Shown here in pieces: positions 52,988-64,000 of a DNA stretch of 64,000 nucleotides. Under the pieces are notes generated by a model. That model was given only the letters and a program-made list of their open reading frames with translations. It had not been told where the DNA came from and did not search any database. The DNA comes from Rhytidiadelphus loreus (Eukaryota > Streptophyta > Bryopsida > Hypnales > Hylocomiaceae): the NCBI GenBank assembly GCA_947034895.1, contig OX344762.1, forward strand, positions 78,238,981-78,302,980, read 5' to 3'. The first letter of the stretch is position 1, and the number at the start of each line of letters is the position of its first letter. Made by a program: the position numbers and the translations under genes.

Positions 52988-53017
52988 TAAGAGGATGGAA
53001 ATGTTCTTTAAGGGTTA

Positions 53018-53611
53018 AGGCTGAAAAATAAGGAAATTGTCCATTCTCTAAATCACAAAATATAGCCCACCTCACCTTATTCTCTTCTAGATACATGAGT
53101 TTTCTTCATAGGAAGAGGGACCCAACAGTATGATTGGTGAAGAATGTTGTGCAAGCGATCGGACATAATCAGGTTTGGTTACCTCATTACCATCTCCACG
53201 TGCCATACAAAAAGTCAAGATGAACATGATGTAGATAGTCAAACTACCCCCAACAAACTCTTCATTCATACTCATCATACAACCAGAAGTTGTTGTCCTT
53301 CTTTGAAGACAAACTACCCCCAGCAGACTCTTCATTCATTCATGTTGGGGAGTCATACAATGAGAGTTCTTCTTCTTCTTCAAAGACTAACAATCCCCCA
53401 TTGTACTTTTTTTTCAGATGGGTTTGAAAACCTGTACTCTTTTCAGATGGATGGGCCCTCACACACGTGTTTCTTCACATGGGTTTTCAAACCGACCACC
53501 ATTAAGTTACTCTTCTCAGATGGATGGCCCCTGCCCTACCTTTGCCTTTACAGGTTTTGCATCCCTTACCTCACCAAATTTCAGACCTAATTTCAGATCT
53601 AATTTAAACCA
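53018..53611. other. Spacer with an internal duplication
   Basis: AAACTACCCCCA(A/G)CA(A/G)ACTCTTCATTCAT occurs at about 53240 and 53310, and a TTTCAGATGG..ATGGGCC/GGCCC motif recurs at about 53414, 53443 and 53515. A 148-codon frame at 53144-53590 is explained by these short repeats and has no recognised domain. Confidence 0.35.
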
Positions 53612-53614
53612 TGA

Positions 53615-53859
53615 GAGCATCCCCACCAGCTCTTCCGTTTCTGTATCTGTTTATTGAGCTTGGGACCTCAAGTAGGGATGAGACCTCACGAGTTTTCCAT
53701 ATGAGTACAGAACTGGAGAAGAGTTTTACAGAAATATGTATATTTAGAGATATAGGTTTTGGATAAAGGTTGGTGCGATGAAATTTTTGTACCTCTATTT
53801 GCATATGAGGTCCTGTCCCTAAAGCTTTAGGGATACGGAACTCACTGGTGGGGATGCTC
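53615..53859. mobile_element. MITE with GAGCATCCCCACCAG ends, 245 bp, TSD TGA
   Basis: GAGCATCCCCACCAG at the left and CTGGTGGGGATGCTC at the right are perfect 15-bp inverted repeats. TGA lies directly outside each end (53612-53614 and 53860-53862). A 3-bp duplication fits a PIF/Harbinger-like (Tourist-type) MITE. It lies about 1.0 kb upstream of the first putative F-box leader exon. Confidence 0.8.
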
Positions 53860-53862
53860 TGA

Positions 53863-54875
53863 TGTGCATATGTGAAAAACAGGGCTCTTTCTATGATTTG
53901 ATCCTTCTTGAATACTAAATAACACACAATCACACAACGCAAGTTGAGTCAAATGCAATCATGAAGTACATGAATGTGGGTACCCTCTATCCCAAAATGA
54001 TCTTCCGGTTGGACAAAATATTCAAAACTGTAGGCTAAAAATAATGTTATTTCAACCCGTTTTGAGGTGTAAGTAGAGTTCAGTTGCCATTCCTATACAA
54101 GTATGAGTTTCAGAGCCCTTTTCAAAGTGTAATATTAAGCTTTTATTGCAATAAAATTAAGGGGAACCGGAAGTTTGTTATTATTTTGGGAAGGAGGGAA
54201 TAGTTTGTTATTAACAGGTCAAAATAATCATTATTAGGAAGTGGTCACTATAGTCAAGAACTGACAACAACAACAACTTGGAATGGGTTCTCTTGTTGGG
54301 ATCCCTCTTACCGGAATCGAAGCTCCCTCAATTGTGGTGTTTGAGGCTCTGCATTTCATTATTGCATCTCTCGTCCAGTCCTCAGCCAAAATCTGGTAAC
54401 AAATTTTAGGGTTTCAAGCTCTCGCTGAGCCGGAGGGTGGTGGTGTTTGTTTAAATGCAACTGGGTTTTGCATTTCCTGGAGTTTCCTCAGACAGTTTGT
54501 CTGTATACTAAGACGGGTTATTAGTCTGCGTTCGGTAGGGATTGCTGGAATGCTAGAAAATGGGGGAGTATTGGTACCATATTTCCACCTACCGATTTCT
54601 TTTTTCAGTCGGGTGGGCAGAGCAATCTTAATGGAAAGACTTTGACATTCGCGCGTATTTGAACCGTTGGACAATCTCTGGTTCGTCTTGGGAATGGATC
54701 CTAGCTAAGAATCTGGCGATGGAGCAAGTGGTGGTGGGGATGATGGACGTAGCTGGAGCCGTCGTTGTTGCACTTTGAAACGTCTGTTTTTGTATTGTGC
54801 GTGTGTGTGGGGGTGTGAGGGTGTGTGTGTGTGAGGAGAGAGAGGATTTGGTAGCGGAATGGTATTCTTAAGGTC
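53863..54875. other. Upstream region of the F-box gene
   Basis: From about 54240 the DNA becomes GC-balanced, as expected for a promoter and leader. It includes a GT-rich low-complexity tract at 54797-54835. No clear TATA box is seen. Confidence 0.35.
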
Positions 54876-54899
54876 ATGCCGCGTCGTGCTCAGCTCAAG
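54876..54899 (+). other. Putative leader-exon end (or 8-codon first coding exon) of the F-box gene
   Basis: ATGCCGCGTCGTGCTCAG plus CTCAAG runs directly into GTATGT, a strong donor (54900-54905). Spliced to an acceptor near 56374 (CCCTGCAG) it would be part of the 5' leader, with the ATG starting a short upstream frame. Spliced to 56461 (ATGCAG/GTCTGT) it would encode an alternative N-terminus in phase with the F-box frame. Confidence 0.35.
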
Positions 54900-54905
54900 G
54901 TATGT

Positions 54906-56450
54906 CTTGTTGATCGCCATCCCCAATGGATCTGTTTCTATGGAGATGGTGTAGTCGAATTTGTGAGTGTTTTTAGAAAAGCAGTAATTTAGCTAGTTCT
55001 GAAAGATCTGGCGAGTGTCTTGCAACCAGAGCCTCGACAGCATCTTGCGTTGGGAGTTCATGAATTCTTGAATTGTCTACTTTGTGAAACGCTCATGAGA
55101 GAGCTCGCCATGGCCAGATGGTTAGAGTTCGGAGTTGGAATTTGGACTCTGATTTGAAATACAGTTTGCATTAATTCTCTATACTACTATTTCAGAGACA
55201 ATTTAGTGAACTTTTTAGTGTTATTGCAGAGAACATTGTATGTTGAATTCGTGTTTCTACCGACAGGAGATCGTTTTCACTCATCTGTGTTGATTTGAAT
55301 CCGTCAAAGCTGTTGAGCAGCACGAGAGTACACTGTTTTGTTCTAGCAGTGCTCGTGTCACAAATTTACCAAAGTGACACGATTTTGGGATTAGTGCAGG
55401 TAGAGATATGACTGTATTGTACCAGTCTCTCCCCCCGGCCCTTAACAAAATTTTGTGCGGACACTAATTTTCTATTTTACGCTGATTTTCCTCCCTCGAC
55501 TGAATCCCTTAAAGCTGTTTACCAGAAAGAGAGTAGAAAGTTAATTCTTTGGTCTGCCGCAATGGTGGTCTACTACGGTCTCTGGTCTACCACGGTAGGC
55601 GATTAGTCAAGTGTCTCACTTTGACATGTTCACCGTGGATGCCTTTATGACGTGTACCAACATGACGTTGCAGTCGATTGTTCTTTGAAGCATTCCATTT
55701 AGATTCTTGAGTATTGTATTGTTAGCCCAGTGTAGGGACTTCTAGAAACACAGAAACTATGGCCCTTAGACTGTGGAAGTAGGTATTGTATGCTATACTT
55801 GATGCCTCCTGTATGCCTCTGTGACTAGGACAAGTGACTAGTAATAGGAAACAAGTCGCATAGTTTAGATGTTTGGTTTGAATCTGTGATTTTAGACAAG
55901 TGTTGGGGTATGCTGGTAGAGGTTAAGAGAGTGAGTATGTGTATTGGTCAGGATTTAAATCCTGAGTGACATGAATGTCATTATTATGCCACATCACAAT
56001 GTATGCATCATAGGGAGAACTGACCAGTAGCAAATAGCTAGTAATAAGAAACAAGTAGCAAATGATCATTGTTTGGAGGTGTGGTTTGTATTTCTGATTT
56101 TAGATGAATGGATTGAGCATCCTGCCAATTTGGTGTATGTTGCAATAGTTTGAGAGCATCTGTATGTGTGTTGACACAGGTTCGAACCCAGAGTACCTTG
56201 CATATCATGTCACATCATAAATGCATGTATCAAAAGGAGACTTCCGTATGGTTGCTGTAACCATGGGGAAGATTTTCTTATGATCCGTTCCTAAAGTTCA
56301 TGGAGTACTCTAATTTTACTGAAAACTTGCGATAGTTATTGTGATTGAAAGAAGCGTTGCCCTGCAGACAGAGAGGAGTAAGATTCTGAATTTTCTAGCG
56401 ATGCTCTCGTTTGCTGTGTCACAAGGATTAAAATTCAGTGCCGTTGCAAA
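54906..56450 (+). other. Probable intron in the F-box gene leader
   Basis: This is 1.5 kb of stop-rich DNA between the donor at 54900 and candidate acceptors at 56373 and 56460. No independent gene is seen. Part of it (about 55780-56240) shows a loose internal repetition (GACTAGTAATAGGAAACAAGT and TAGTAATAAGAAACAAGTAGC). Confidence 0.35.
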
Positions 56451-56454
56451 TTAG

Positions 56455-58577
56455 ATGCAGGTCTGTGACCCCTTTTCATCTAAGCAGCATGCTGTGCTCT
56501 CTCAATCAACATTGCTTGAGGTGCTTTCGCAAGCGTTACTTGAGGAGATTTTCAACAGGCTTGAGAACGCCAGCTTCATTGCCAGAGCCAGTTGTGTCTG
56601 CAAGAGTTTCAAAGAAGCTGGCAGGCGAGTCCGGTCAGCTCGGTTGATCTGTTTGAACGAGTATCATGTGACGGCCAGAGAGGGTGGTGAGCTCCATGAC
56701 ACGAAAGGTGCATCCAGCAGCACGCCCACTGCTGCAGTTAGTTCTGCCTGCTCTAGTGACGAGGAGGGGTCGTCATCTGGGGATGAGAGCAGCGTGGTTG
56801 TGTTCAGGGACGTGGTTGTGGATTTTCTGAAGAACAAATCGTATTTGCTTCAGCTGAGAATCGAAATTGAATCCAAGCTGCAGTCGAAGTCTGTTCCGGC
56901 TCCTGAGAGGCGGAGGACGGATTTTTGGTTGAGCGATCCGTTCCATTTGAGGAGATGGGTGCCTTCTGTTCAAGCGACGTTGCTGCACTTGTGCATTGTG
57001 GATTATGGACAGCAGGCGATCATGCGCAGAACCAGCATCCTCAAAATATTATCCCAGAACTGTGAGTTTGGACATGAGAGCTCTTGATTCCATGGATTCA
57101 TTATCACAATGTCTTATGCCTTTCTGCCTCAGACTGGGCTCCACGTCTGTATATACATATCACGAGTCCTTGTCCCGTTGTCCGAGTCTTTGCCAGTGTA
57201 TGACACAGGGCTTAATGTCAAATTAATCTGTTTTAAGAAACTTCTGAATTTCGTGAAGGGAATCTTCGTGCGGTCCCAATGATTACACAGAGACCTCTCT
57301 ATGTATCATCGGGAGGCCTACTTATGATCATTGGAATCCATGGGGAGTATTGTCATTATGTTCTCTAAAAGTTCCCGAACGTCCTAATTTGACTAAAAAA
57401 CTTGTCTGAATTATCAATCTTCTCACGAAAATGCATCACGACCTTTCCAAGAACTTGTAAGAGTTTCATGTTGGGGTAGCTGTTTAGAGAATGACACACA
57501 CACTAATCGCACGTTTCATTTCTCGTCAGATCGATTTTAGGGTGTTTACAATTTGCGAGTACCAGAATATTGGGATGTCCATGATAATGAGCTCCATCTT
57601 CTGAACCTAATTAAGATACATTTTGATGTGGCCTATTTCATTATGGCGTATTTGCAGGCAAAGTGCTGCAGACCTTGGATTTGCGGAACATGTTCATCGA
57701 CTCCAGTGAGTTGGAAGACATGCCCAAGTTGACCAACTTCACATTGCGGTGTGTGAAGGTGATCGGCGATGCGTTGAATGACATCAACGCTCGCATGCGA
57801 AACTTATCCACATTGGCTCTTCTGGGCGTCTTTGGGGTCACTCATGTCCACCTGGACTTCCCAGCGATGAAGGTTTTATGCCTTGGTCTGTCGACGATAG
57901 CCAAGGACGTAAGCATGGAGCTGCCGAGCCTTGTGAAACTGCAGCTGAAGATCATGTGTCCCGAGAAGCTGACCATCACTGCGAGGAGTCTGAAATACAT
58001 GGCCTTCAATCTGGAGGTGAGAGATACATGCAAGGTAGAGTTGCGGAACCTCCACAATTTGGAGGAGGTTCTTTATGGGGCCTCCAGATTCGCAACCTTC
58101 TGGAGCCTTGTTTCCACCAATGCCAGTTTGAACAAATTGTTTCTGGACATCCCCTGCATGGCGCTGGGCGAAGATGGGAGTTGGCTGGGTGTTTTGCAAG
58201 GCGTCCCATTGAGCCTTCCAATCTTCACCAACCTGCTTCTGTGTGAGAGACTTGGGGTTGTGAATATTGGGCCTGGTCTGTGGCACGTGATGGAAGTGAA
58301 CGTGGAGCAGTTGTCAGCAGTGAAGAGCTGGCCTCCTTTCCATCGGCTCATCCTTCACATGATTCCTCAAAGCCTCGACACTTGTCTCGCCATCCTGGAG
58401 ATACTGCTGAAGCCAACTCTACTTTCTCTGGAGGTGCACGTCCACGCCAATAGTCCGGTCAGCTATGAGACAATTGTGCCGGAAGTGAGGAAAGCCGTAT
58501 CATTCTGTGGTTGGGGCATTGTCTTCAAACCATTCCGCTGGACTAAGAGCCTGAATTTCTCCTGTTTCAGCTTTTAG
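56455..58577 (+). CDS. F-box/LRR-repeat protein, At4g29420-like, 2 coding exons, 508 aa
   Basis: Exons 56455-57061 and 57658-58577 are joined across a GTGAGT...TTGCAG intron; the joined frame is 1527 nt. An in-frame TAG stands directly before the ATG, so without upstream splicing this start is fixed. Residues about 24-56 form the F-box (LLEEIFNRL...VCKSFKEAG), followed by RRVRSARLICLN, a hallmark region of this family. Residues about 85-112 are a Ser/Asp/Glu-rich linker. From about residue 200 the protein has leucine-rich repeats, beginning LSQNCKVLQTLDLRNMFID, with the intron inside Cys203. By family knowledge it is the substrate-binding subunit of an SCF (Skp1-Cullin-F-box) ubiquitin ligase, in cytosol or nucleus; the target is unknown. 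The length exceeds the roughly 450 residues I recall for the Arabidopsis protein, mainly through the N-terminus and linker. The frame is intact. Confidence 0.9.
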
Positions 58578-58869
58578 TGGGCTGGGGTGGCTTGTCAAAG
58601 TGTACTTCACTACGGCAGAGGACCGTCCTGTCCTACATTGAGTAGTTTTGCTTTGAGGAACTAATGAAATATTCTAGTTCGAAGATGTAGTAGCTATAAA
58701 TCTAACTCTTGAAGCAAACTCTAAACTTAAATGGTCCCACATGAATAAGATTCCTATAAGATTGCAGAATAACCCATGCAATTGGATCCCCAATCTTTAC
58801 TTTTGATGGAAATAGCAAAGATCAATTTAGAATCAAATAAAAACAATGGAAAATGAAACCTTAAAATGT

Positions 58870-58875
58870 AATAAA
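58870..58875 (+). terminator. Candidate poly(A) signal of the F-box gene
   Basis: AATAAA lies about 290 bp after the stop. AATGAA (near 58665) and another AATAAA (near 58836) are alternatives. Plant signals are loose, so this is tentative. Confidence 0.25.
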
Positions 58876-58879
58876 ACTT

Positions 58880-61015
58880 TTATTTTATGGTTGATAGACA
58901 AACAAGATGGGGTTGATGATTAAACCCAAGTTTGTTGATTGGAGTGCATCAAGGAAACAAGTTGAACTTATAGTTTTTGTTTTGTTTTCAAAAAATTAGA
59001 TGGAAGAAGAGACTACAATGCAAACATGAGTTGCATATTGGGCTTGATTCTTATGGACATGATATATATTCAAATCATGTGAAGAATTCATTACTTTTGG
59101 CAAAAGCCTATAAGTTAGGCCTAGCTACAATATTGTAATGGATCATGTTTCATGTGCTATGACAAAAAAGTTCATCTTTGTTTTGGGGATGTTGCCTTCT
59201 AAGGGGCACTACTACAACAATTATAATGATTTTATACAAATGAAAATTTTAATAAAATTACAAATTATAAAATCAAAATTAGAACTTCGTGAAATTTAGT
59301 ATATGTTTGCTTGTGAAAATGCCCTTAAACTTATAATGTTGTATTCAAGAAGTAATTTTTGACAAACAACTTGGTTGCAAATGAGGTCTTTCCCAATGTT
59401 GGAATCATCAATCTCTTTATACTTGTCTTATTTATAAAGCTCAAAAAAAGATTGCTATAAATTTGCATTTCAATTTGCATGCCTCCAAAAGTCATGGGAT
59501 TCCATTAATTTAATGAAATTGATGTTTGTTACAATAGCTCCACACTAAAGCATGGAGGCTTTGCATCAAGAGCAAAATTAGTCTCAGGAAGTTTGAGTAT
59601 GTAGCTACCTTGCTAGGAAGGCAAGCCAGAGCAATAGGGACAAAGCCTCTCAATGTGTACAAGTTGCTTGCTACATACAGAGTACTCCATATTAACATTC
59701 AAGATGTCCGCCTTAAAAACACCAATGTCACAAATATCCACCAATTAATTGATATACCGAAACCAATTGCAAAATAGACTTGTGATGCTCATTTCACAGC
59801 CAGGGTATCAAGCGGACATAAGTTATTGTATGCCTTTGACTTTGCTTAGCTAGCTTGCCACCAGTCCAACAACACTAATCTCGTCAGTCTGCTCAAGACA
59901 AGAAGAAACTCCAATCCGGTCTCGCAGATCTCGCAGGCTAGCTAGTGGTAGGGTTCTCGTGTCCATCTCGAGAGGAGGGATGAATGCACCCTATTTAACC
60001 CTCAGGAACCAAAGGAGATGGGCACACTTCCTCCTGTTTCTCTGCAATCGATTGAGCTCATTAGCGTCTCCTCTCAGTCTCTCTATTGCACTGTAACGTA
60101 GTTGAGGAATCCACACGTTCTGCTCCATCGCCATGACGACTCCTCCGTAAGCAAGCGTGACCTTCTCCTCTGTAATTAATTTCGGGTGGCATGAATTGGG
60201 CAGGCTAGCTACACTAAATATTGAATTTAGGTTGCCCCACACTAATTTCTTGACATTCTATACTATATAAATATGTATTGTTTCTTTACAAGAATTTACT
60301 ACTTTTTTGAATTAAAAATTTATGCATGTGGGACTTATAAAACCTCTATGTGTACAAACAAAAAAAACAGTAGACATATTTGTTGATTGGTTGGCTTGTA
60401 AAATGATTTTCTTGAAGTAAGGCAACCTAACTGTTAAGGCAACCTAATTTTACTATTTAGTGTAGCTGGTAGATTAAATATATCATTGCTTTTTGTTTTT
60501 CTTTGGTCAGGAAGAGAATTAGTTTTCTTTCTCATGAGTTCCTTGCGTGTACATGTGTTCGGTGTTTTCGGAGGATATGAATATATTCTCGGAAATAAAG
60601 TCGTCTTTTTCTTGTTAGTTGTAACATATATTTCCTCTTTGGGGCACACCTCACTAGAGCAATCTGCATGGGTTGGTTGCTTAACATAAGTCATGGTTTA
60701 TTTCACAGCTAGCGATTTGTAACTGCAGCTAGCTGAAAATCAACTCTTTTTATGTTTACTTTTGGAGAATGATATGAATTGCTTAAAGTATTGCATGGGT
60801 GATAGCTGTATCCTTTAACTTGTGGTGAGGAAGGGAAATTTCTCATGATGTTGATCGATTAAGTTTCTTGAGTTCGGCGAAGAAAAATTCAAGGATGATT
60901 AGGGTTTCTTTTTCCTTTCCTCGAGTCGATTTATTCTAGCTAGCTGCTGACTAATACTAATTAAATTACTAATCGAACTGCAAGCTAATTAGTTCTGATC
61001 GAACCTCTTGCTGTA
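58880..61015. other. Intergenic region; minor minus-strand frame at 60.0-60.2 kb
   Basis: Positions 59800-60200 are less AT-rich. On the minus strand a frame from 60132 to 59991 (starting MAMEQNVWIPQLRYSAIERL) is Arg/Leu-rich and ends FLRVK; it may be a first exon or chance. A plus-strand TATATAAATA lies at 60264-60273. The stretch before 61016 (CTAAT-like branch sites, then CTTGCTGTAG) looks like the 3' end of an intron leading into the next locus. Confidence 0.25.
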
Positions 61016-61019
61016 GGTT

Positions 61020-61961
61020 TGTAGAAGACTACGCCTCCGAAGACTATGATTCGGAAGACTACTCCAATTGGACTGATCGAAGCAGCGCCTGATTCCAACC
61101 TCGTCGAGTCGGCGTACGACGGCGTACTCCCGGATGTATCGATCGACGAGTTCGTGCCAGTACATGCTGACCCTATAATCGAAGCTGAAAATGCGATCGA
61201 ACAGTCTGTTGTTGCAATTGCAGAAGCCGTGGAAGCAGATGCTACCTTGGAGTTAGAAATTGCGATCGAGTCGGTGTACGACGACGTTCTCCCGGACGTG
61301 TTGCTCGACGAGTACTTGCGAGCACATGCTGCCGCTACAATTGAAGCAGAAAATGCGATCGAACAGTCTCTTATCAAACAGTCTCTTATTGTAGAAGCCG
61401 TGGAAGCAGATACTACCTTGGAATCAGAAAATGCGGTAGAAGCTGAAGAGGAAACGATGAGCGAATGGTCTGAAGAAGAAGCTAGATGAGGATGTGACCA
61501 GCGAAAGTTCGGAAGAAACTTGGGTTGAATCAGAAGATGAGGATATGATGAGCGAAGGATCCGAAGAAGCACCTGAAGACGAAGCTTGGGTTGCAGGCGA
61601 AGAAGGATTGACAATCCAAGACCTTGCAGAATCATTTACTCCCTTTGATGAGGAAACTTGGTTTTGCAGGCGAAGAAGGATGGACAATCCAGGGCTTTGC
61701 AGAATCAAATGCTCCCTTTCATGAGGAAGTTTGGTTTGCAGGTGAAGCAGGATGGACAATCAAGGCTTTGAAGAATCAAATGCTCCCTTGGAAGAAGAAA
61801 CTTGGATTGAAGGCGAAGATGTGATGATCGTAGACTCTGCACAATTACAAGCATACTCTCCTTTTGAAGAGGAAACTTGGCTCGCAGGCGAAGATGCCAT
61901 GATTGAAGAGTATGCACAACTATACACTCCTTCACAGTGGACTCGTTTGGAGATTCTGTAG
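61020..61961 (+). pseudogene. Acidic, repeat-built protein gene broken by frame changes
   Basis: The coding signal moves between frames. First come three 15-nt units reading EDYxS (61028-61072). Next is a frame of 147 codons (61046-61489) made mostly of two 54-residue acidic repeats (VESAYDGVLPDV and IESVYDDVLPDV, 162 bp apart). Then follow about six 66-75-nt repeats with the core EEETWxAGE (61494-61961), which switch frame at about 61667 by one extra T and return at about 61756 by one lost base. The product, if restored, would be extremely acidic and low-complexity; I recognise no domain. It may be a pseudogene, or intact with indels from sequencing. A possible acceptor (TTTGTAG) lies at 61022-61028, so upstream exons may exist. 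The long open frame on the minus strand (61635-60985) is a mirror of the GAA/GAT-rich repeat. Confidence 0.5.
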
Positions 61962-62308
61962 TTTTTCTTTGCTGTTTTTTTTTCCAGTTCCTATGCTCCC
62001 AAGTTTCAACGTGGAGGTGATCTTCACGGAAGGAAATCGTAGGGAATTTAAGTTGTTTTTAAACGTTGTTTTTTCATGCATGGGATTTTTGAAAGACATT
62101 ATCTTCACTATTTAAAGTGACATGGAATTTCACATTGGGAAATGAAAAACAAAATATTTAATTGGGAAACTGTTTACAATTTCAGTAAACCTTTCATTTA
62201 CAAAACCTGGGAAATTAAACATTCACTTAAATAAAAGCGAAATTGCTCACATCTACACAACTTTTCACGTATCAGGATTTCCTTTTGGGAAACCGGTCAC
62301 GAGGGTTG
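61962..62308. other. 3' flank of the acidic locus
   Basis: T-rich after the stop. No gene or clear poly(A) signal is recognised. Confidence 0.4.
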
Positions 62309-63150
62309 TTGCAAGAAACACTTGTTCTTTTTTTGTTCCCTTGGCCTCAAACACTTGTTTTTTTTCAAAACTTTTACGTTGTATGTCCGTTTTCTATGAA
62401 ATTTAAAATGAAAGAGATTTTCTAAAATTAATAAAGTGTCCACCTTCCACATTTGCTCAAAGTGCACTACCTTTGTGCAAGTGTAGAGAATACAATTTTT
62501 CCCCCAAAGATGCAAATGGTTGAGAAAGATCTTTAAATTAGGAAAATCAAATTTTTTGAATTTTTTTTTTTGAATTTTTTTACTATTTTCTAAAAATCAA
62601 ACATCAAAGTATCTATTGTCTTGGCATTTTTCATTACTCTTTTTTATACATAAATTTTAGAAACAAATTTTTCTAGGCTTGAATTTTTCCACAAATGGGC
62701 AATTTTGCTAAAATGGCAATATTCCATGTGCCAATTTCAGACCGCTTGGTCTAAATTGTAAATGTCATATCTAGGACAGGTATGAATTTTAGAAATCTTT
62801 GATTTGTATTGATTTCAAAAATCTAGGACTAGTATAAATTTCAAACCAAGCGGTTTGAATTGTAAAAATGGCATCTAGGATGGATGTAGATTTAAGACAT
62901 CTAAGAAAAATATAAATTTCAAACATCTTATATGTTTGTACATTTTAGATTGCCCGGTCTAAACTGTAAAAATTGCTAAACTAGCGGAATGGCACAATTT
63001 TAACGAAATTGCCAATACACATACTATTTTGAATGCTTTGCAAATTATCTAATGTATTTATTTTATTTTTAAAATTATTTCAAAAGTCACAGCACCTAGA
63101 ATACTAGCCTATTAGGTCATTTTGAGACAAAACGGTAGGTATTTGTTGCA
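62309..63150. repeat. Dispersed repeat split by a MITE
   Basis: It is a copy of 32949-33545 whose two halves (62309-62690 and 63020-63150) are separated by the MITE at 62696-63014. Confidence 0.65.
62696..63014. mobile_element. MITE family A2, ~319 bp, nested
   Basis: The left end GGGCAATTTTGCTAAAATGG and the right end TTTTAACGAAATTGCC are inverted repeats related to family A. The interior repeats GACCGCTTGGTCTAAATTGTAAA-type text three times (about 62741, 62847 and 62950). It interrupts the dispersed repeat that is continuous near 33410. Confidence 0.65.
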
Positions 63151-64000
63151 ATGACCCCAAATTGTAGTTCAAGGCAACATATTCTCCAAACATCTTTTTG
63201 AAAAAGGCCTAGCTTTAATATAATGCTTTGAAATCTCCAAGATTTATACACTTGAGTATGCTCATGTATTGTACACTAATCCAATATAAACTTGTTAATA
63301 ACATGTTGAATCCAAAAAAGAAGCGTACTTCTTTACAAAGTGGTATTGAAGATAATATTTTAGAGTATGAGAGATTCAAGTATAGAAGTTGAAAAGAAAT
63401 TCAATGAATGATGCTGAAGAAGCTTGGAATTCCCAAGGTTGTAAAACCAAGTGTGGAAATTGTTTTTGTTTTGGCTGAGATGGCACTAGTATTGATAGAA
63501 AATAAAATCATGAAAAGAAATGCCTTGCAAATAGGAAGAATGAATCTGGTGTCAATGGTGTCAAAGAAGGGAACTGACACTTTGAAGATTGAATTAAGCA
63601 ATTTAGGTGAAGAATTCTACTTCTGGAGTTGCAAGAAAGCTTTAGTAACACCTTTTTTATTTTATTATTATTGTAGTGTCAAGTAGATTGGAACAAATGT
63701 TGGTGTTGGATTTGAGCATGAAGATCCATATATATGATTGCAATAGTTAAGAAGTAGATGGGCGAATCAAATGGATGCCAATAATGTTGAAAGAAAGGAT
63801 GGACATTGTTTGAGACATTGTTAGTATTGCAAAGTCAATGATAATTTACAAGAGAATATTTCATCTTTGTTTAAGATGTCTAGTGTTGAAGCATCTTTAA
63901 GGTAAAAATTTCTTGAATTTTTTTTATACAAGACAACATGAAAAACTCAATTTGAATCATGGGGATGTTTGTTGTTGGTTTTCTAATCTCTCAGATCTTT
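63151..64000. other. AT-rich DNA, possible transposon scrap
   Basis: A frame at 63408-63686 (ATG at 63411 or 63412 region) gives about 90 residues without a recognised domain. The frame-broken text at 63690-63890 might be a decayed transposase but no motif is clear. Confidence 0.2.

Noticed and set aside
53144..53590. 148-codon plus-strand frame
   Set aside because: It consists of short internal DNA duplications (TTTCAGATGGATGG, AAACTACCCCCA), lacks a domain and partly overlaps a MITE edge.
57842..58351. Several overlapping open frames on both strands inside the F-box exon 2
   Set aside because: They are shadows of the real LRR-coding frame, which matches the family from residue to residue.
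60985..61635. 216-codon open frame on the minus strand
   Set aside because: It mirrors the GAA/GAT/GCA-rich acidic repeats on the plus strand, whose complement lacks stops; the plus-strand motif conservation is better.

Overview
The window is nuclear DNA of a land plant. Two genes show this: a complete class III (secretory, plant-type) haem peroxidase with spliceosomal introns, and an F-box/LRR protein of the At4g29420-like kind. The DNA is AT-rich. Most of the other 58 kb is intergenic and filled with old, short, non-autonomous DNA transposons, which points to a large, repeat-rich plant genome such as a fern, lycophyte or gymnosperm. That lineage is an inference; the sequence does not fix the species.

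Layout. 1-10 kb: a ~2.1 kb CACTA-like element with a MITE nested in it, then several elements flanked by TTAA. Around 10.2 kb (minus strand) lies a short secretory-looking ORF. 13.1-15.6 kb: two further MITE families. 15.76-18.31 kb, minus strand: the peroxidase gene, five exons including a 28-nt microexon that carries the catalytic histidine, with a TATA box near 18.97 kb. 19.5-23.6 kb: MITE, short foldback element and unassigned DNA. 23.6-27.5 kb: a GC-richer island with three unrelated tandem arrays (37-38 bp, ~27 bp and ~61 bp units), possibly the wreck of a retrotransposon. 28-54 kb: mainly MITEs, including a 370-bp near-perfect foldback. A possible orphan first exon lies near 47.7 kb. 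54.2-58.6 kb, plus strand: the F-box gene, two coding exons plus a probable intron in its leader. 61.0-61.96 kb, plus strand: a repeat-built acidic reading frame broken by several frame changes, probably a pseudogene. 62-64 kb: dispersed repeats again.

The most striking pattern is a swarm of at least nine elements (0.2-0.95 kb) bounded by TTAA and ending in CCCCTAAA...TTTAGGGG-like inverted repeats. For one of them (36286-37081) the window also holds a paralogous empty site (46410-46616) with a single TTAA at the junction. This supports TTAA target duplication, the signature of piggyBac-type transposition, which is unusual for a plant.

The peroxidase and F-box genes do not form a functional unit. 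The peroxidase would act in the cell wall or vacuole, and the F-box protein as the substrate adaptor of an SCF ubiquitin ligase.
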